Assembly (NCBI RefSeq): GCF_000471905.2
Contig: NW_006499705.1
Coordinates: forward strand, 2,851,540-2,915,539
Direction of reading: 5' to 3'
DNA: 64,000 nucleotides
From: Amborella trichopoda
Lineage: Eukaryota > Streptophyta > Magnoliopsida > Amborellales > Amborellaceae
A program made the translations under genes and the position numbers. Below are positions 24,727-36,580 of this stretch, one piece after another (the stretch's first letter is position 1; each line of letters begins with the position of its first letter). The notes below the pieces were generated by a model. It was not told where the DNA came from. It made no database searches and worked only from the letters and a program-made list of their open reading frames with translations.

Positions 24727-24957
24727 AAAAATGTATACAATGAGATCATTTTGTTTTAGTATAAAAAGGTCACAAGTATTATAGACCGGTAGATGCAAAA
24801 TTGGGTAGATGAAAATGTATTATTAATTGTGCAAAAAGTCAAAAATAAATTTTTTCGAATGTTGTGACACACTTCAATATATTGAATTTTACATTAAATG
24901 ATAAAAAATATAGTGACCTCTTTTTATAAAATATATGTGGCCTCATAGTATACAATT
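24727..24957. mobile_element. Family C MITE
   Basis: The left end gtatacaatgagatcatttt is mirrored by the right end atgtggcctcatagtataca. The inner flanks aaaaaggtcacaagtatt and atagtgacctctttttat also pair. It sits directly after the family B pair. Confidence 0.7.
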
Positions 24958-25900
24958 TGTTTTTTTTCTTTTTTTTTTTTGGGTAAATTTGCAGCGTAGA
25001 AAGTTGTACAATTTTTTAACGTGCACATTAGGTTGTTAAGAATGGGCAGTTAAGATGACATGTAACACATAGTTTGTCTACATGTAACAATTGTACGATG
25101 AGGTTTTTTTTAAGGCCTAGGCTTTATGAAAACAAAATAAAACCTCACCTCAAATCTTCATTTAAAAAGCGCTTTCAACAACGAAAATCTATATGATAGT
25201 TATGAAAAAAATATGCAAGGATAATATGATGCGGTTTCTTAAGGCATAGGCTTTGAAAGTCTATATGATAGTTATGAAAAAAATATGCAAGGATAATATG
25301 ATGAGGTTTCTTAAGGCATAGGCTTTATGAAAATAAAATAAAGCTTGATCTCAAATCCTTGTTCAAAAAGCAGTTTTGGCAACGTAAATCTATATGATAG
25401 CTTTAAAAACAATTTTCAATGTCAAAAATAAATTTAAAAATTCAATAAATAGTACAAATCTTGCAAGTCTTTGAATATTTATTTATAGGGCGAAAGGGAT
25501 GGTCTAGCTAATTTGTTGTGAAAACCATATTTTTAGAGTTTGATTTTTTTTTTTTTCATAATCATAATGTTCAATCCAAGATAACCGCTTTAAAGGTTTT
25601 GTAAGACAATCATAAAGCTTTACTTATTTTGATAGGGCAGCAATTCTAACGAACACTTGTCTTTTATCTTTTTCATGTAAAAAATTACAGTATCTTTGGC
25701 CGTCAAATGTGAAATGTGGAGGTGGGGGTATCATACTAATAACCCCATTCTAAATCTAATAAAAAATTTATCAAATTTGGGGGAAATGTGATGTACTTGG
25801 AGCCTCCCGATTTTACATTTACTATAGGGGTAGTTGTATTCTTACTGCATCAATGGTAAATGGTGGCGTCCAATTCCACAGCCGGGTGTTCTTGTCTTTC
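24958..25900. other. Intergenic with a 72-bp tandem duplication
   Basis: Two near-identical 72-bp units occur at 25188-25331, each with tatatgatagttatgaaaaa. The words are related to family A and B interiors, so this may be a scrambled MITE. Nothing coding is seen up to 25900. Confidence 0.5.
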
Positions 25901-25988
25901 TGAAATAGATGAGGATTGCAATTGTCATTTCCCTTTTAAAACTGCTAGGGTTCCCATTCCTTAAGACGGCAAACTCTCTCTGGTTTCG

Positions 25989-25996
25989 TATAAATA
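25989..25996 (+). promoter_or_regulatory. Possible orphan promoter (TATAAATA)
   Basis: TATAAATA is followed by a CT-rich leader (gggctctctctctatctcta). The words ctagggttcc upstream and agggttt downstream are typical of leaders of plant housekeeping genes. A possible first coding exon starts at ATG 26375 and reads MAIDAEIVRTIGDAYIFDD before a GT-like donor at about 26431. I could not find convincing following exons, so this may be a dead or non-coding transcript. Confidence 0.35.
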
Positions 25997-26009
25997 TCGT
26001 CCATCCTTG

Positions 26010-27048
26010 CCATTCTCCTCATTATCCTAGGGCTCTCTCTCTATCTCTAGTTTTTTGGGTTTTTTCTCTGTTTAAAATCTGTTTAGCTTTAGGGTTTGAT
26101 CTGTGTGCAACCTCTGCCATTCAGGTCTTTCATGAGTCATTCGGTGCTCTTTACCATTCAGGTTTTTCATGAATCATCTCTTTCTCTCTAACCCTAGGTT
26201 CTTGCTTGGCCCTTGTTCGCTCTTTAAAAACCTGCATGATGTTATTTTTCTCGAGTTTTCATATGGCAATAGAGTCATCTCTTTCTCTTTAACCCTAGTT
26301 CTCTGGTTTTCATATGGCAATATGGCAATAACTGTTTCTGGTTTTCATATGGCAATATGGCAATAACTGTTTCAATGGCCATTGATGCTGAAATTGTCCG
26401 TACCATCGGAGATGCTTACATCTTTGACGATTGTATCTATATATATTTCTGAGGCCATTTTTAAGATAAAAGATGAAAAGAAAACTCCTGCTGTTTTTAA
26501 GTTTCTACTTAGTTTATACATTCAGTATTTATTGTCTTTTAAGAAATGTTATATTATATTTGGCTTTCAAAAACTTACAGGCAAAGATGATCAGAATATA
26601 CCATCAAACTCTGAAGCAATTCATTGATGTACTATGCCTTTTATCTGCTGAGCCTGTCTTTTCTATTTCTTCCATTTAATCCAATTCTTTTGTTTTTATC
26701 TGGTCATTAATTTATGTTTTAAATCATAGTTTTATTCAAAAAATTTAAATACACTCTTTAAATCATATTCGTGATTTAAAAATTTTGTTTAAACTTTTTA
26801 AATCATATTTCTGTTGCAAAAATATTAGATAGTTTATTTTTTGCAGTAGGCAACAAATTAGAGTCTCTTATGTGCTTCTTGATAGTGCATACAGTGCTTT
26901 ACGTTGCCTAGATTGATAACGGAGTTGAGGTTCTGAGTATTGTCCCATTACATTTACAGGCATTATTCTTCCTGATGCTCCTACAATTCCTTTTCTTTAC
27001 AAATTTGCAAATTCGTTTAAATTTTCAACCGCATTTCTTCATCACTTT
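26010..27048 (+). other. Possible transcribed region of unknown nature
   Basis: The stretch contains short direct repeats (ttttcatatggcaatatggc at about 26307 and 26342). It also has stretches after AG acceptors that stay open briefly, such as after 26580 and 26960. None forms a reading frame that I can link or recognise. It could be a pseudogene or non-coding RNA. Confidence 0.25.
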
Positions 27049-27151
27049 TGAACCAGTGATTGGGGTTTCGGGATGGGGACGATCCTGATTCTGATTGGGA
27101 TCTTGGTATCGGGATCAGAGAGGGATCCATGATTTTGAAATCGCTGGTTTG
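27049..27151. mobile_element. Short MITE-like inverted repeat
   Basis: The ends aaccagtgattggggttt and gaaatcgctggtt are inverted matches around a core with several gatc and atcgggatc words. The size is about 100 bp. The termini resemble small hAT-like repeats of plants. No target duplication was resolved. Confidence 0.5.
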
Positions 27152-27668
27152 ACAACTTTCAGTTGGGTTTTAAGTAATTTGTCTTGATAAATTTTATAAT
27201 TCAGTTTGAACTCTAAACCTCTGGTTAAGTAATTGGCAATTTCTGAGGCTGTAATTTAAATTATTATTTATCCTTTCATTGAAATTAAAGAGAAGATTTT
27301 TCATGAAACGAATAATGGGAATAAGCAGTATCAGGCCTCCTTTTTCTCTCTTTTATTTTTCTATTTTTCTCTCGTTTATTTCTCTATTTTTTTTGGGTAC
27401 GTGTTTTCAATCCTTTAACCCCATCTCAAGAAAACCAAGTACCCTATTTATGGTTTATACATCAATCTTATGGATAGTTTTGGTCTTCCTGATCCGTTGT
27501 ATACATAAGCCATTTAAATAAAGAAAAAAATAAAAAAATTTAAGGCTGAGATCTTAAACAATCAAACGAAGGCGGACCTCGAAAATTCACAAGTTATTTT
27601 TTCAACGTTAAAACACCCTAAAAACCCATGAGATCTATATATTTAAAAAACAAATTTTAAGTATGAGT
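27152..27668. other. Intergenic, low-complexity ORF only
   Basis: A T-rich open frame at 27279-27521 would encode a hydrophobic, phenylalanine-rich peptide. The composition explains it, and I recognise no family. Nothing else is seen. Confidence 0.45.
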
Positions 27669-27978
27669 GGTTTTTATAAGGTTGCAACTTTAAACCAGCG
27701 TACTTCCTAACATGTAATTTTGGTGTAAAAAGTTCATAGGATTATTTGAAAATGTATTTATTTTTCTTTAATTTAAAAATGCTAAATCTTCAAAAATGAT
27801 TATCAAGTAGATCTATATGCATACGTAAATCTTGAAAATCGACTGTCGAAAATCCTTTTCTTTTGTATTAAATTATTAATACATCTTAATGTTGAGATAA
27901 TCAAGGGTTTTCAATATCAAATAGTTTTTTGAGGTACATCTTTAATTATTGCAACCTTATATAAATTTTTTTCCTTTA
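27669..27978. mobile_element. Family B MITE
   Basis: The left end is ataaggttgcaactttaaac and the right end the inverted attgcaaccttatataaatt. Internal landmarks are atcaagtagatctatatgca and cttgaaaatcgactgtc. It is shorter than the other copies. Confidence 0.65.
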
Positions 27979-30064
27979 AATAATAAATAAAAAACAAGTT
28001 TGCACATGAGATCAACTTTACTTTGTAGTAGAGTTCGGTTTAACCGCAAAAGCCCAAAGGCTTACTGATAAAAAAAAATTTGGTGTAAAACCCTCAAACT
28101 GATCTGCCTCGTTATCGGAACTGGTCGGTAGCCGGTTTTGGTTTCCGGCAGTTTTGGCGATCAAATTAGCTTTGACGATCAAATTTGCTTTGACGGACAT
28201 TCCATATGATTCGTGTTTCGGTTTAAATTTTGCCGCCTTGCCGCCCGAGTTTTATCTTGAACGCTATTTTAAACGTCTGCCATTCGTTTACTACTTAGGT
28301 GATTTTTTTGAGTGCCATTTATTTACTATGTAAATGTCATTTACCTGCCACTGAAAAATGCCATTTTATTTACTATTTTATTTACTATTTAGGCTAGAGT
28401 AATGATTTCATACAACTGAACTTCTAGAACACCATGTTTTTGGTATTTATATGGTTTTCAAATCTTCATAATCAATTTTAATGGAAAAAAAAAATTCAAT
28501 TTGCACTTTAGATATGGTAAAATTAGTACTTTCCAACAGTAAATCTCAGTTGTCGATTCGGTGAATTTCATGATCTAGGCTTTGACAAATTCAAAATCAA
28601 TTTTTTTTTTTTTAGCATCATTAATCTAATGATGATAACACTATATAGAAATTTTGAAAAAAAAAAAAAAAATGATCCTATGAGACCTTCTTACATCCAA
28701 TGATCACTTTTAAATGTGGTACAAATCTCTAGAAAATCAAGTCTCAATTCATGTGATAGTTTTTAAAAAATCTGTACCATATTTAATGGCGATCTTTTGG
28801 AGTCTTACAGACATAGGTGTAAGAGGGTCTCAGGATTTAGAACGGTATTAGGATTATTACTCATAGAAAGTCCTTTTGAGGCATATGTCTAACTTTTTCG
28901 TTAAAATAGAAAATTTATATTAATTGGGTTAGAAAAACACTTTTTAGGTTGTTTTTTCTTAATTTTAATTTTTGTGATTATTCTTTAGAATGAAAAGAGT
29001 AAACATCTAAAATATTGTGTCAAACAAATTTCTCTAATATGATTTTTTTAATGCGGTTGCATTATATTATGATACAATTGTTGTATGAAATTATTGACTA
29101 TGGTGCTTTTTTTAGCGTCATTTATTTACTATGTAGTTGAATATTAGACCCATTAACCAATATGTCATTTACTACTTAGTTGACAAAAAGAAGGGTTTAT
29201 ATTATATTATATGTAACTTAATTTCCGCTTCATTTTATTTTTTTTGTATATTTTTTATTTTCTTTTAACATTTTTCTTATTGTTTAGGACTTGTCTAGTT
29301 GTAGCGGTTGAATCAGCCAGTTTACGGGTTAATCTGCTTTCAAGCCTATGTCCGGTTAACTGTTCTGCTTTGATTTTACGAATATTGATCAAGGTAAAGA
29401 TGCTTACGGGAAAAAAATTGGCTTTGATGTTTTAGAAATACGGTATCTTGTAATTCATCTTCTAATTATTGTCAAGATTTTTAAGTGTTATTATCAAGAT
29501 TTTTGAGTATTATTATTACCCGTCTGGTCGGGTGAGGCAGTACCTTTATCCGGACCAGAGACAATTTGGTTATCTCTTATTGATCATGGACTTTACCTGT
29601 GGGTTCAAAATTTGGACCCGTACCCGAACTCATGTGGGTTATACCTTGTGGGTGTGGATTGGGTCTAGTCCATTGCTACCCCTACGTCCAAGGGTATTTG
29701 ACACCTGAATTGTTTATTAATAGAATTTGGGGATTGTATCTATCAATCTATCAATAGAATTTGGAATTTGGGGATTGTATCTATCAATCTATCAATAGAA
29801 TTTGGTGATGTACCTTACTTTGACTGATAAAGGTTTAAACCTTGTCTAAACCCAACATCAAATTTCTTTCCACATATTGAGATGATCCTTTACAAATACA
29901 AAAGTTATGTGCACACTTGGTCATAAAAATGAAACTGTAAAATTTGAAATTGTTTTAAAAAATCTGAGATTATATTATGAAGCCATTTATTTTTGGCTCA
30001 ATTACTTATACTTATTGGATGTGAAATTCAATAGATGAAAGTGTCGCAACATTCTTGAGATTTT
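27979..30064. other. Intergenic, no gene seen
   Basis: This is AT-rich sequence. A GC-richer patch at about 29510-29700 (ggacccgtacccgaactcat) resembles a dispersed repeat. A tandem stretch at about 29720-29810 repeats ggggattgtatctatcaatc. No ORF has a recognisable product. Confidence 0.5.
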
Positions 30065-30590
30065 ATTATGTAAAATATCTCTATATCTCTTATTTTTAGG
30101 TTTCATTTCACAATAGATTAAGTTTTTAAAAGATATCTTGGGACAATAAAAATTGTATATTTTAATTCTTCTAACTCTTTAGTTAATTTAAATTTATTTT
30201 TTTTAGGCTAAACAAATATAATAAGACATGCTTTTTTAAAAAGTTATCCTCTCATACTTGTAGAGAGAGAGATGGATTCCATGGAGGTGAGAGGTTATCA
30301 GTAGGAGAGAGAGTTGTTTAAAAAAACACAAGGGAAACAAAAAAGGTGCTTGGAGAAATACAGAAGAAAAGAGAGTAAAAAAGATACTGGAAGAGAGAGA
30401 GAAAGAGAAGTTTGGTATATAAAAATGAAAAAAGAAAGGGTTAGGTTTAGAAATAGCATGTATTTATCACATTTGTTTAGGTTAAAAAATAGGTTTAAAG
30501 TGGTCAGGGGGTAAAAAGATATTTTTTGAAACTTTAAATGAAATATAAAAATAGGGGATATGTAGATATTTTTCCATTTTATTATGGATT
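30065..30590. mobile_element. Long-TIR element with GA-rich core, copy 1
   Basis: The left arm (about 30065-30220) and right arm (about 30465-30590) are long imperfect inverted repeats. For example, aggctaaacaaatataataa on the left mirrors catttgtttaggttaaaaaa on the right. The core between them is rich in GA (gagagagagatggattcc, gaagagagagagaaagagaa). A second copy lies at 58845-59325 in the same orientation. No protein is encoded. Confidence 0.7.
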
Positions 30591-30689
30591 GTGTCATTGT
30601 TCTGTGTCAAAATAATATGTTCTCAAGTAACAGGCATCAAATTTAATGTTTAATGTTCATTGTCAAAAGTAAATAGTTTCATTGTTGAA

Positions 30690-30965
30690 GTAAGGTGTAC
30701 CTTAAAACAAATTCGAAAGTGCATTTTCGGTATTTCAAGCCTTACAATGATATGCAAATCTACTGTTTGTTCTAGTTATGAATTTAAAGTTTTAGAAATG
30801 GTAATGATCAAGCAGTTCTATTAACATTTGAAAATCTTGAAAATGGACGGTTCATGTAACGAGTTAAAAGATGAATTATTTTTAGGATTGGAAATTGACT
30901 TTCTTTCATATCTATAAATCTTGAGGATGAGATAGAGTTGACACTTATATAAACTTTTCCCTTTC
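30690..30965. mobile_element. Family B-like MITE remnant
   Basis: It holds aaggtgtaccttaaaac, then aatcttgaaaatggacggtt, then aatcttgaggatgagat in the family order. The right part is deleted and the end is approximate. Confidence 0.55.
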
Positions 30966-32377
30966 AAAATGGGGATTAGAACGCAGCACTCTAGGTTTTA
31001 CGATTTTATTTTTGCATTTGAGCAGGTTACAACTTTTTCCATAATGCGGGTGCATTTGGATTTGCATGTGGTAGGGTTCATACAGAATTTCATTTCCCTA
31101 CATTCGAACTGTGCAAGGTGTTCGACACCCTAAGATGCCTTGAAATCTAATTTCATTCCAATAAATTTTGATACTTCTCAAATGTAGTTAAAACAAATTT
31201 ATAAACACTTAAAGTTGAAAATAAACAATTAATTAATGTAGGTGCATCATATTTAGGACTTGAATCTACTTTTTCCAACATTTTGGATTTTGAAAATGTG
31301 AACCTCTCTAAACTTTAGATCGCAAAACTCTTGTAGTTTTGTTTGCATCCGGCTATCCCTATGGGTTTGTTGTAGGTTGGGGAGAATTTTGGATTTTATA
31401 ATGCATCTAACAATCCCACATACAGTTAAAAGTAAGAATACTAAATCTTCAGAATTCCAAGTACTAAAGCTAGGGCAGTTTGTAAAAAAACATAAAAAAT
31501 GTGAAAAATAAGTGCAACCATTACATTTAATTTTTCAAAGGATTATTTTAATAATGGTAACTGAACGGGGTATAGGCATGGTATCAAGCTAGATTGGCGG
31601 TGCATCACTACAATTGACATCTTGAATTTCATTCCTACCACGGGTAAAAAAATTTGCCCCAATGAACTACTTCAAAAAAAAAAAAAACTTAAAAGGGTAT
31701 GTGAACTACCCCCCCAAAAAAAAAAAATTAAAAGGGTATGTGTGTAAATTACTTTCTTTTGTATAAGGTTTGCAAGTCAAATATCATCAATGTGTGATAC
31801 ACTTTCTTAAATATTTTTTTAAATTTTTTTGGGTAGAAAAGTGGAGAATAGAGGCCCCTATGCATATTAGAAGTAGGTAGAGATTTTTGAATACCGATGT
31901 TGGAATAGAAACTTAAGATGGGTAGCTACGCTCAGGTGGTTGCTACCACTACGACTTTGATCCCGTTCTCAATGTGATGCACTTTGATCACATTGGCGTT
32001 TTTTTTGTTTTGTTTGGTGGCAAGTGGAGCACATAAATTCATAGAATAAAAAAACAAAACAATTAGTTCTCTGTATTTGAATCATCTTAGAATAAAAAAA
32101 CAAAACAATTAGTTTTCTGTATTTGAATCAGATTTAATTTGAACCATAGGCCTATTATTTTTCACCATTATTTGTTACCCCTTATGAATCTGATGCTATA
32201 TGGATCCATGAAACAATTTGGATTTAATGGTTCCGTCCTCTCTTTAAAATTTCCAAAGAAATTTATTTACATGGAGCCAAACAGGCCTTTGAAAGAATAA
32301 GGCACACTTCTATAACTAACTAATGTTTACATCTAATTTTATCACTATTCAAATCCAAATCCAAAACTCCCACAAAC

Positions 32378-32412
<35 letters not shown>

Positions 32413-33447
32413 TGTGCCTACATTGGCTGTGTTATCGTGCCTACATAGGTTTTGTTATCATGCCTTCAAAGAATTTTAACATCATATAAGGCCAGTAGAA
32501 TTCCTCAAACACTCGGCATATTAGGTTCGCATGAAAATATTTTCTAGAAAATATTTTTGAATGAAAAAATTCTCATGTCGTTAGGTATGAGAATATTTTA
32601 TCTCAATTAATTGTCAATTAGTGTGAAAAGATACACTAAAACTAATTGGTATGAAAACATTCCCCACACTTGACCGCATGGAATACGAGCAGATAAAAAG
32701 TTAGGGTCACAATGATAGCATTCCGAATACCTTGGTTTCACGTTGTGGTTTTTATTCTCACTTACCACTTCAAAAATTGAGAACCATTTCAAAAACAAGT
32801 GGGATCTGTATTCCCTCTTAATTACCCAAAAAAAAAAAAAAAAAAAGAGAACAGGAGGTGTATCTCTTTGGCATAGAAAAACATTTTTTCTTTGCTTTCT
32901 AATTAAGACTCAGCTTATTCACTTAGGTCTAGATTGGGCAAACTATTTGTTAGTGATAATCCCATCTCCCCTGATTCATTGATCAATGATAAGGGCATCG
33001 GTAAATACTGTTCCCCTATCCTTGGAAATGTTGGAAAACGTTACCTCATTTCTTTTCAAAAGAAATACCAATCGCCCATTCATTACATTAATTCCCTATG
33101 TTTGAAGAGGAATAAGAGTGCATTCATATTCGGACTTAATTAACAAAAGAGCATACGTACTATGCTCCCGAGGGAGTATACTGACTTGCTTCGTAGGATT
33201 TTATCTATTTGAAATTTTAGAATCCATCTAAACATTACCAGAGGACTATTTTTAAGAAAACCAATTTGGATTTTGAGTGAAATTTTAGAATCCATCTAAA
33301 CATTACTAAAGGACTATTTTTAAGAAAACCAATTTGGATTTTGAGTTTTCCACATGATTTCACCCTCCAAAATATTCAACGGTCTCTGATCAATCTTGGG
33401 ACATTAATTTTATTATACACATTGATATTTGATTATGTTTTTTTTAA
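30966..33447. other. Intergenic with simple repeats
   Basis: It includes a (CT)n run at about 32380-32411. A 46-bp duplication (32045 and 32091) shares aaaacaaaacaattagtt. A 68-bp tandem duplication (33211 and 33279) shares gaaattttagaatccatcta. Short A/C runs near 31670-31735 are also repeated. No gene is seen. Confidence 0.6.
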
Positions 33448-33839
33448 GGGAAAAGTTTGTATAGTGCCGAGGCTCTAAACAATCAAATTTGAGGCTACAT
33501 AAAAATTTTACTAAAAAAAAGCTGTTTTTATGCCCAAATATCATCAAATTGATCATCTCAACATCAAGATGCACAAACATGAAAAAATAATGGATTTCAT
33601 GATTTGAAAATAGTGTATTTTGTAACACATTTTTGTACGGTCAATTTTCAAGATTTTCAAGTTCTCATAGATCCATTGATCTACACTATTTTTGAAGCTT
33701 TAAATTTTATAAATAAAGATGAAAATATATTTAAAAGCTATCACAAAGATTTTCAGTATTGAAACCACATTTCTCTACACTATTTGAAGGTAGCTCTAAT
33801 TTGATTGTTTAGAGCGTTGCCTCTGTACAAACCGCACCC
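33448..33839. mobile_element. Family A MITE
   Basis: The left end is gggaaaagtttgtatagtgc and the right end ctctgtacaaaccgcaccc, with ggctctaaacaatcaaat and tttgattgtttagagcg just inside. Internal order matches the copy at 13726-14119. T- and A-rich flanks prevent a clean reading of the 9-bp duplication. Confidence 0.85.
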
Positions 33840-34375
33840 TTTTTAAAATGTTAGTTTGTGAGTTGAAACAGGCAGTCAAATATTTTACAGAGTTTTGCTA
33901 CCACCGCCACCATGTGCATGAGAGAGAGAGAGGCTTCATTCACAAAAGTTGGAAGAAAATAAATAATCCAAGCTTTTGGGAATTACTCGAATGAAAATTC
34001 TTCACTTATCAAATCACTCAAAATGCAGTTTATTTTTAACTTAACGTCTTTTTCTTTTTTTTTGTCATTCAAAAGGGATGTCGAACCTCTAACCAATTTT
34101 TAAATTGTTAGTAGTTTTTGAAAACGTTAATGGAAGCCTAGACCTTAACTGGGGCATAGGTAGTGCTACGACCCCGACGCCGACCCCGATCTCATTTCCA
34201 CATGACCTTTTCAAAGGAAACTTGCACAACCGCTTCGGATTTTCTAGGTGCATTCCATGTGTAACCATCCAAAAAATGTATAAATTTGTCACAGGTTCCA
34301 ACACACATTTGCTCAGCTATATGAGATAATGAGACCTAATCAACACTGACTGCACAACCTATCTATCCCATACTA
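33840..34375. other. Intergenic, no gene seen
   Basis: It contains a GA microsatellite near 33923 and an unremarkable stretch with overlapping short ORFs on both strands at 34089-34329. None of these has a known match. Confidence 0.45.
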
Positions 34376-34815
34376 GTTGGGAAAAATGCTACAAATATGA
34401 AAGGAAAACGTTCATGAGGTTGACATCTCAAAATGTAAAATTAAGGTGCACCTCTAAAATCCTTTGAAAATGGTTGTTTTGATGTACTTACTAAAAAAAA
34501 TGGTTGTTTTGATGTTGAAAAACATCTAATTAATCATCTTAACATCAAAATATATAAATATAGAGAAAAAAAATGAGATTTCAAATCCTAAAAGTAGTAC
34601 ATCTTGCAACACATTATTTGGACCATCCATTTTCAAGATTTTCATGCGTTCATAGATCTATTTGATTTAAAGGTAAAATTTTATAATAGTGATAAAAATA
34701 GATTGTCACACCATCCTAAGGATTTTTGGTCTAAAAAAAGTATCTCATGACAAAGTTTGGAGGTGCTACTTAATTTGATTGCCTAAGGTTGCAACCTTAT
34801 GCAAACTACACCCAC
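34376..34815. mobile_element. Family B MITE
   Basis: Landmarks are aaggtgcacctctaaaatcc, the duplicated tggttgttttgatgt, atctattttgat-like words and the right end ggttgcaaccttatgcaaac, then tacaccca. The left end is poorly conserved. Boundaries are approximate. Confidence 0.6.
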
Positions 34816-34916
34816 TAACACCCCTCGCCCGGTTTACCCTCGTTCTCTAGGTTCAGGGTTGACTGGATATATAAGGTTCTTAGAGAAACATCAAGAAGCT
34901 AAACTTTGAGAGCTAC

Positions 34917-35562
34917 TTGAGTAATCTATAATGGTAAAGTATATTATAATCCAATGAACATGATGGCATATACGGCTCGAAAGAGGCATCCACTGTCGGT
35001 TCTGAATGGATAGTAAATAGATGGAGGGGATTAACTATACCTGGGTGAATATCCCAATGGATCGAACTATGAATAATCGCCCCCATTCATTATCAAGAAT
35101 GGATGGTAGATGCCCTATTGAAACACTACATACAATACCGCCACGATCTCTGTTAAGCTCAATTCACAAAAGGGAATACCAACCGACGTGTCTTCATTCT
35201 TTTAGCCTGATATAAGCTCCTGATTTTGTAATGCTTCTATTGAGTAATCTATGATGGTAAAGTATATTATAACCCAATGAACATGATGGCATATACGGCT
35301 CGAAAGAGGCATCCACTATCAGTTCTGAATGGATAGTAAATAGATGGAGGGGATTAACTATACCTGGGTGAATATCCCAATGGATCGAACTATGAATAAT
35401 CGCCCCCATTCATCATCAAGAATGGATGGTAGATGCCCTATTGAAACACTACATACAATACCCCCACGATCTCTGGTAAGCTCAATTCACAAAAGGGAAT
35501 ACCAACCGACATGTCTTCATTCTTTTGGCCTGATATAAGCTCCAGATTTTGTAATGCTTCTA
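34917..35562. repeat. 323-bp tandem duplication
   Basis: Two copies lie directly head to tail (about 34917-35239 and 35240-35562) with only scattered single-base differences. This makes it the most recent-looking large duplication in the window. On - each copy carries the start of the same exon-like sequence (CELSLPEIV in one, CELSLTEIV in the other). Only the right copy continues into the longer open stretch at 35565-35716. Confidence 0.9.
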
Positions 35563-36333
35563 TTGTTTGATCACTTGGCTCCATATAAAAACTAAACAAC
35601 ATATTGGAAGCAGGACTCATTTCGTTCATCATCTCTCTTCCTCCTGAAGATTTCACTTTCTGAAAGTCCAAAACTACTTCCATAGAATACTGAACATAAA
35701 GCAGTATGAAGTGCATGTAAAAAACACTAATGTGGATTTTATCAAATAAAATAAATCTCCAGCATGGACAAATCTATTTGACACAGCCATGGACACCAGG
35801 CTATTGTGGTTTTTTCAAGAATTCATCGTCTGAAGGACTCCAATCTACATGTCAGTCAGTACCTTTGGCTAGCAATGGAGGAGACATCAATACTTCATAG
35901 TCTCATCTCCCTCTAAATGCAGATCATTCCAAAATTAATAAATTCCTTCATCACATGACTCCTTTGAAACTTGTATCCTCCATCTTTTCATTGCCATGAC
36001 ATATACATAATCCCCAAATCTTCTTGTGCTGCCAAAGTCAACCTCCTAACCTTCATCTACACGATAAAGCAACATGGACCATGAAGTTCCTATCTTACAA
36101 CTTATGGAATACCAGAAAGGAGAAAACCATGTATCAACAAGCAAAATAAGTTATGCACAATCTGAGAGTAATTGTAAAGAATCCCTTCCATCTTCCCACC
36201 ATATTGAATCATGGGTTCTGAGCTGTTCTTCCCCCCTTCGTTTGGCAAGATCACTCCAAATCCAAACATGGCAATTGAAGAGGAAAGAGTCATCAAGTTC
36301 GGGATTTAGAGCTACATCTATTTGACAAACCAT
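35438..36333 (-). pseudogene. Unrecognised gene fragment
   Basis: On - the stretch 35438-35716 is open for about 90 codons with ordinary, non-repetitive composition (includes SGGREMMNEMSPASNMLFSF). The stretch 36151-36333 is open again (includes CHVWIWSDLAKRRGEEQL). Between them lie stops. The pieces look like exons of a decayed gene, but I do not recognise a family. The 3' piece was caught in the 323-bp tandem duplication. It could also be a retroelement remnant. Confidence 0.35.
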
Positions 36334-36365
36334 GACGCTGGAAAAGTTACGAACTTGATAAGAGA

Positions 36366-36580
36366 TTCATCACTATGAGACCAATTTATCTTTGTTATAA
36401 GGATGTCACCATTACTTCTATCCATTAGATGTTAAATTAGGTTGCTAAGAGTGTGTTAGGAAGTTCGTAGTTTTTTTTTTTTTTTTTTGAATGTTGAGTC
36501 CCTCTTACAACCACCGGACTTGAGTGTTTGTGACCTCCTTGTGCCGAAAGTAAACGGTCTCTTTGTATACTTTTTCCCAA
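36366..36580. mobile_element. Family C MITE
   Basis: Interior words taaggatgtcaccattactt and tccattagatgttaaatt, and the right end gtaaacggtctctttgtata, match the other copies. A poly(T) run sits in the middle. The left end is diverged. Confidence 0.55.

Noticed and set aside
26375..26470. C/D snoRNA-like arrangement (tgatgctg ... ctgag)
   Set aside because: The C box deviates from the consensus and no terminal stem or guide pairing could be supported.
27279..27521. 80-codon hydrophobic frame
   Set aside because: The T-rich composition explains the Phe/Leu content, and no family resemblance or promoter is seen.
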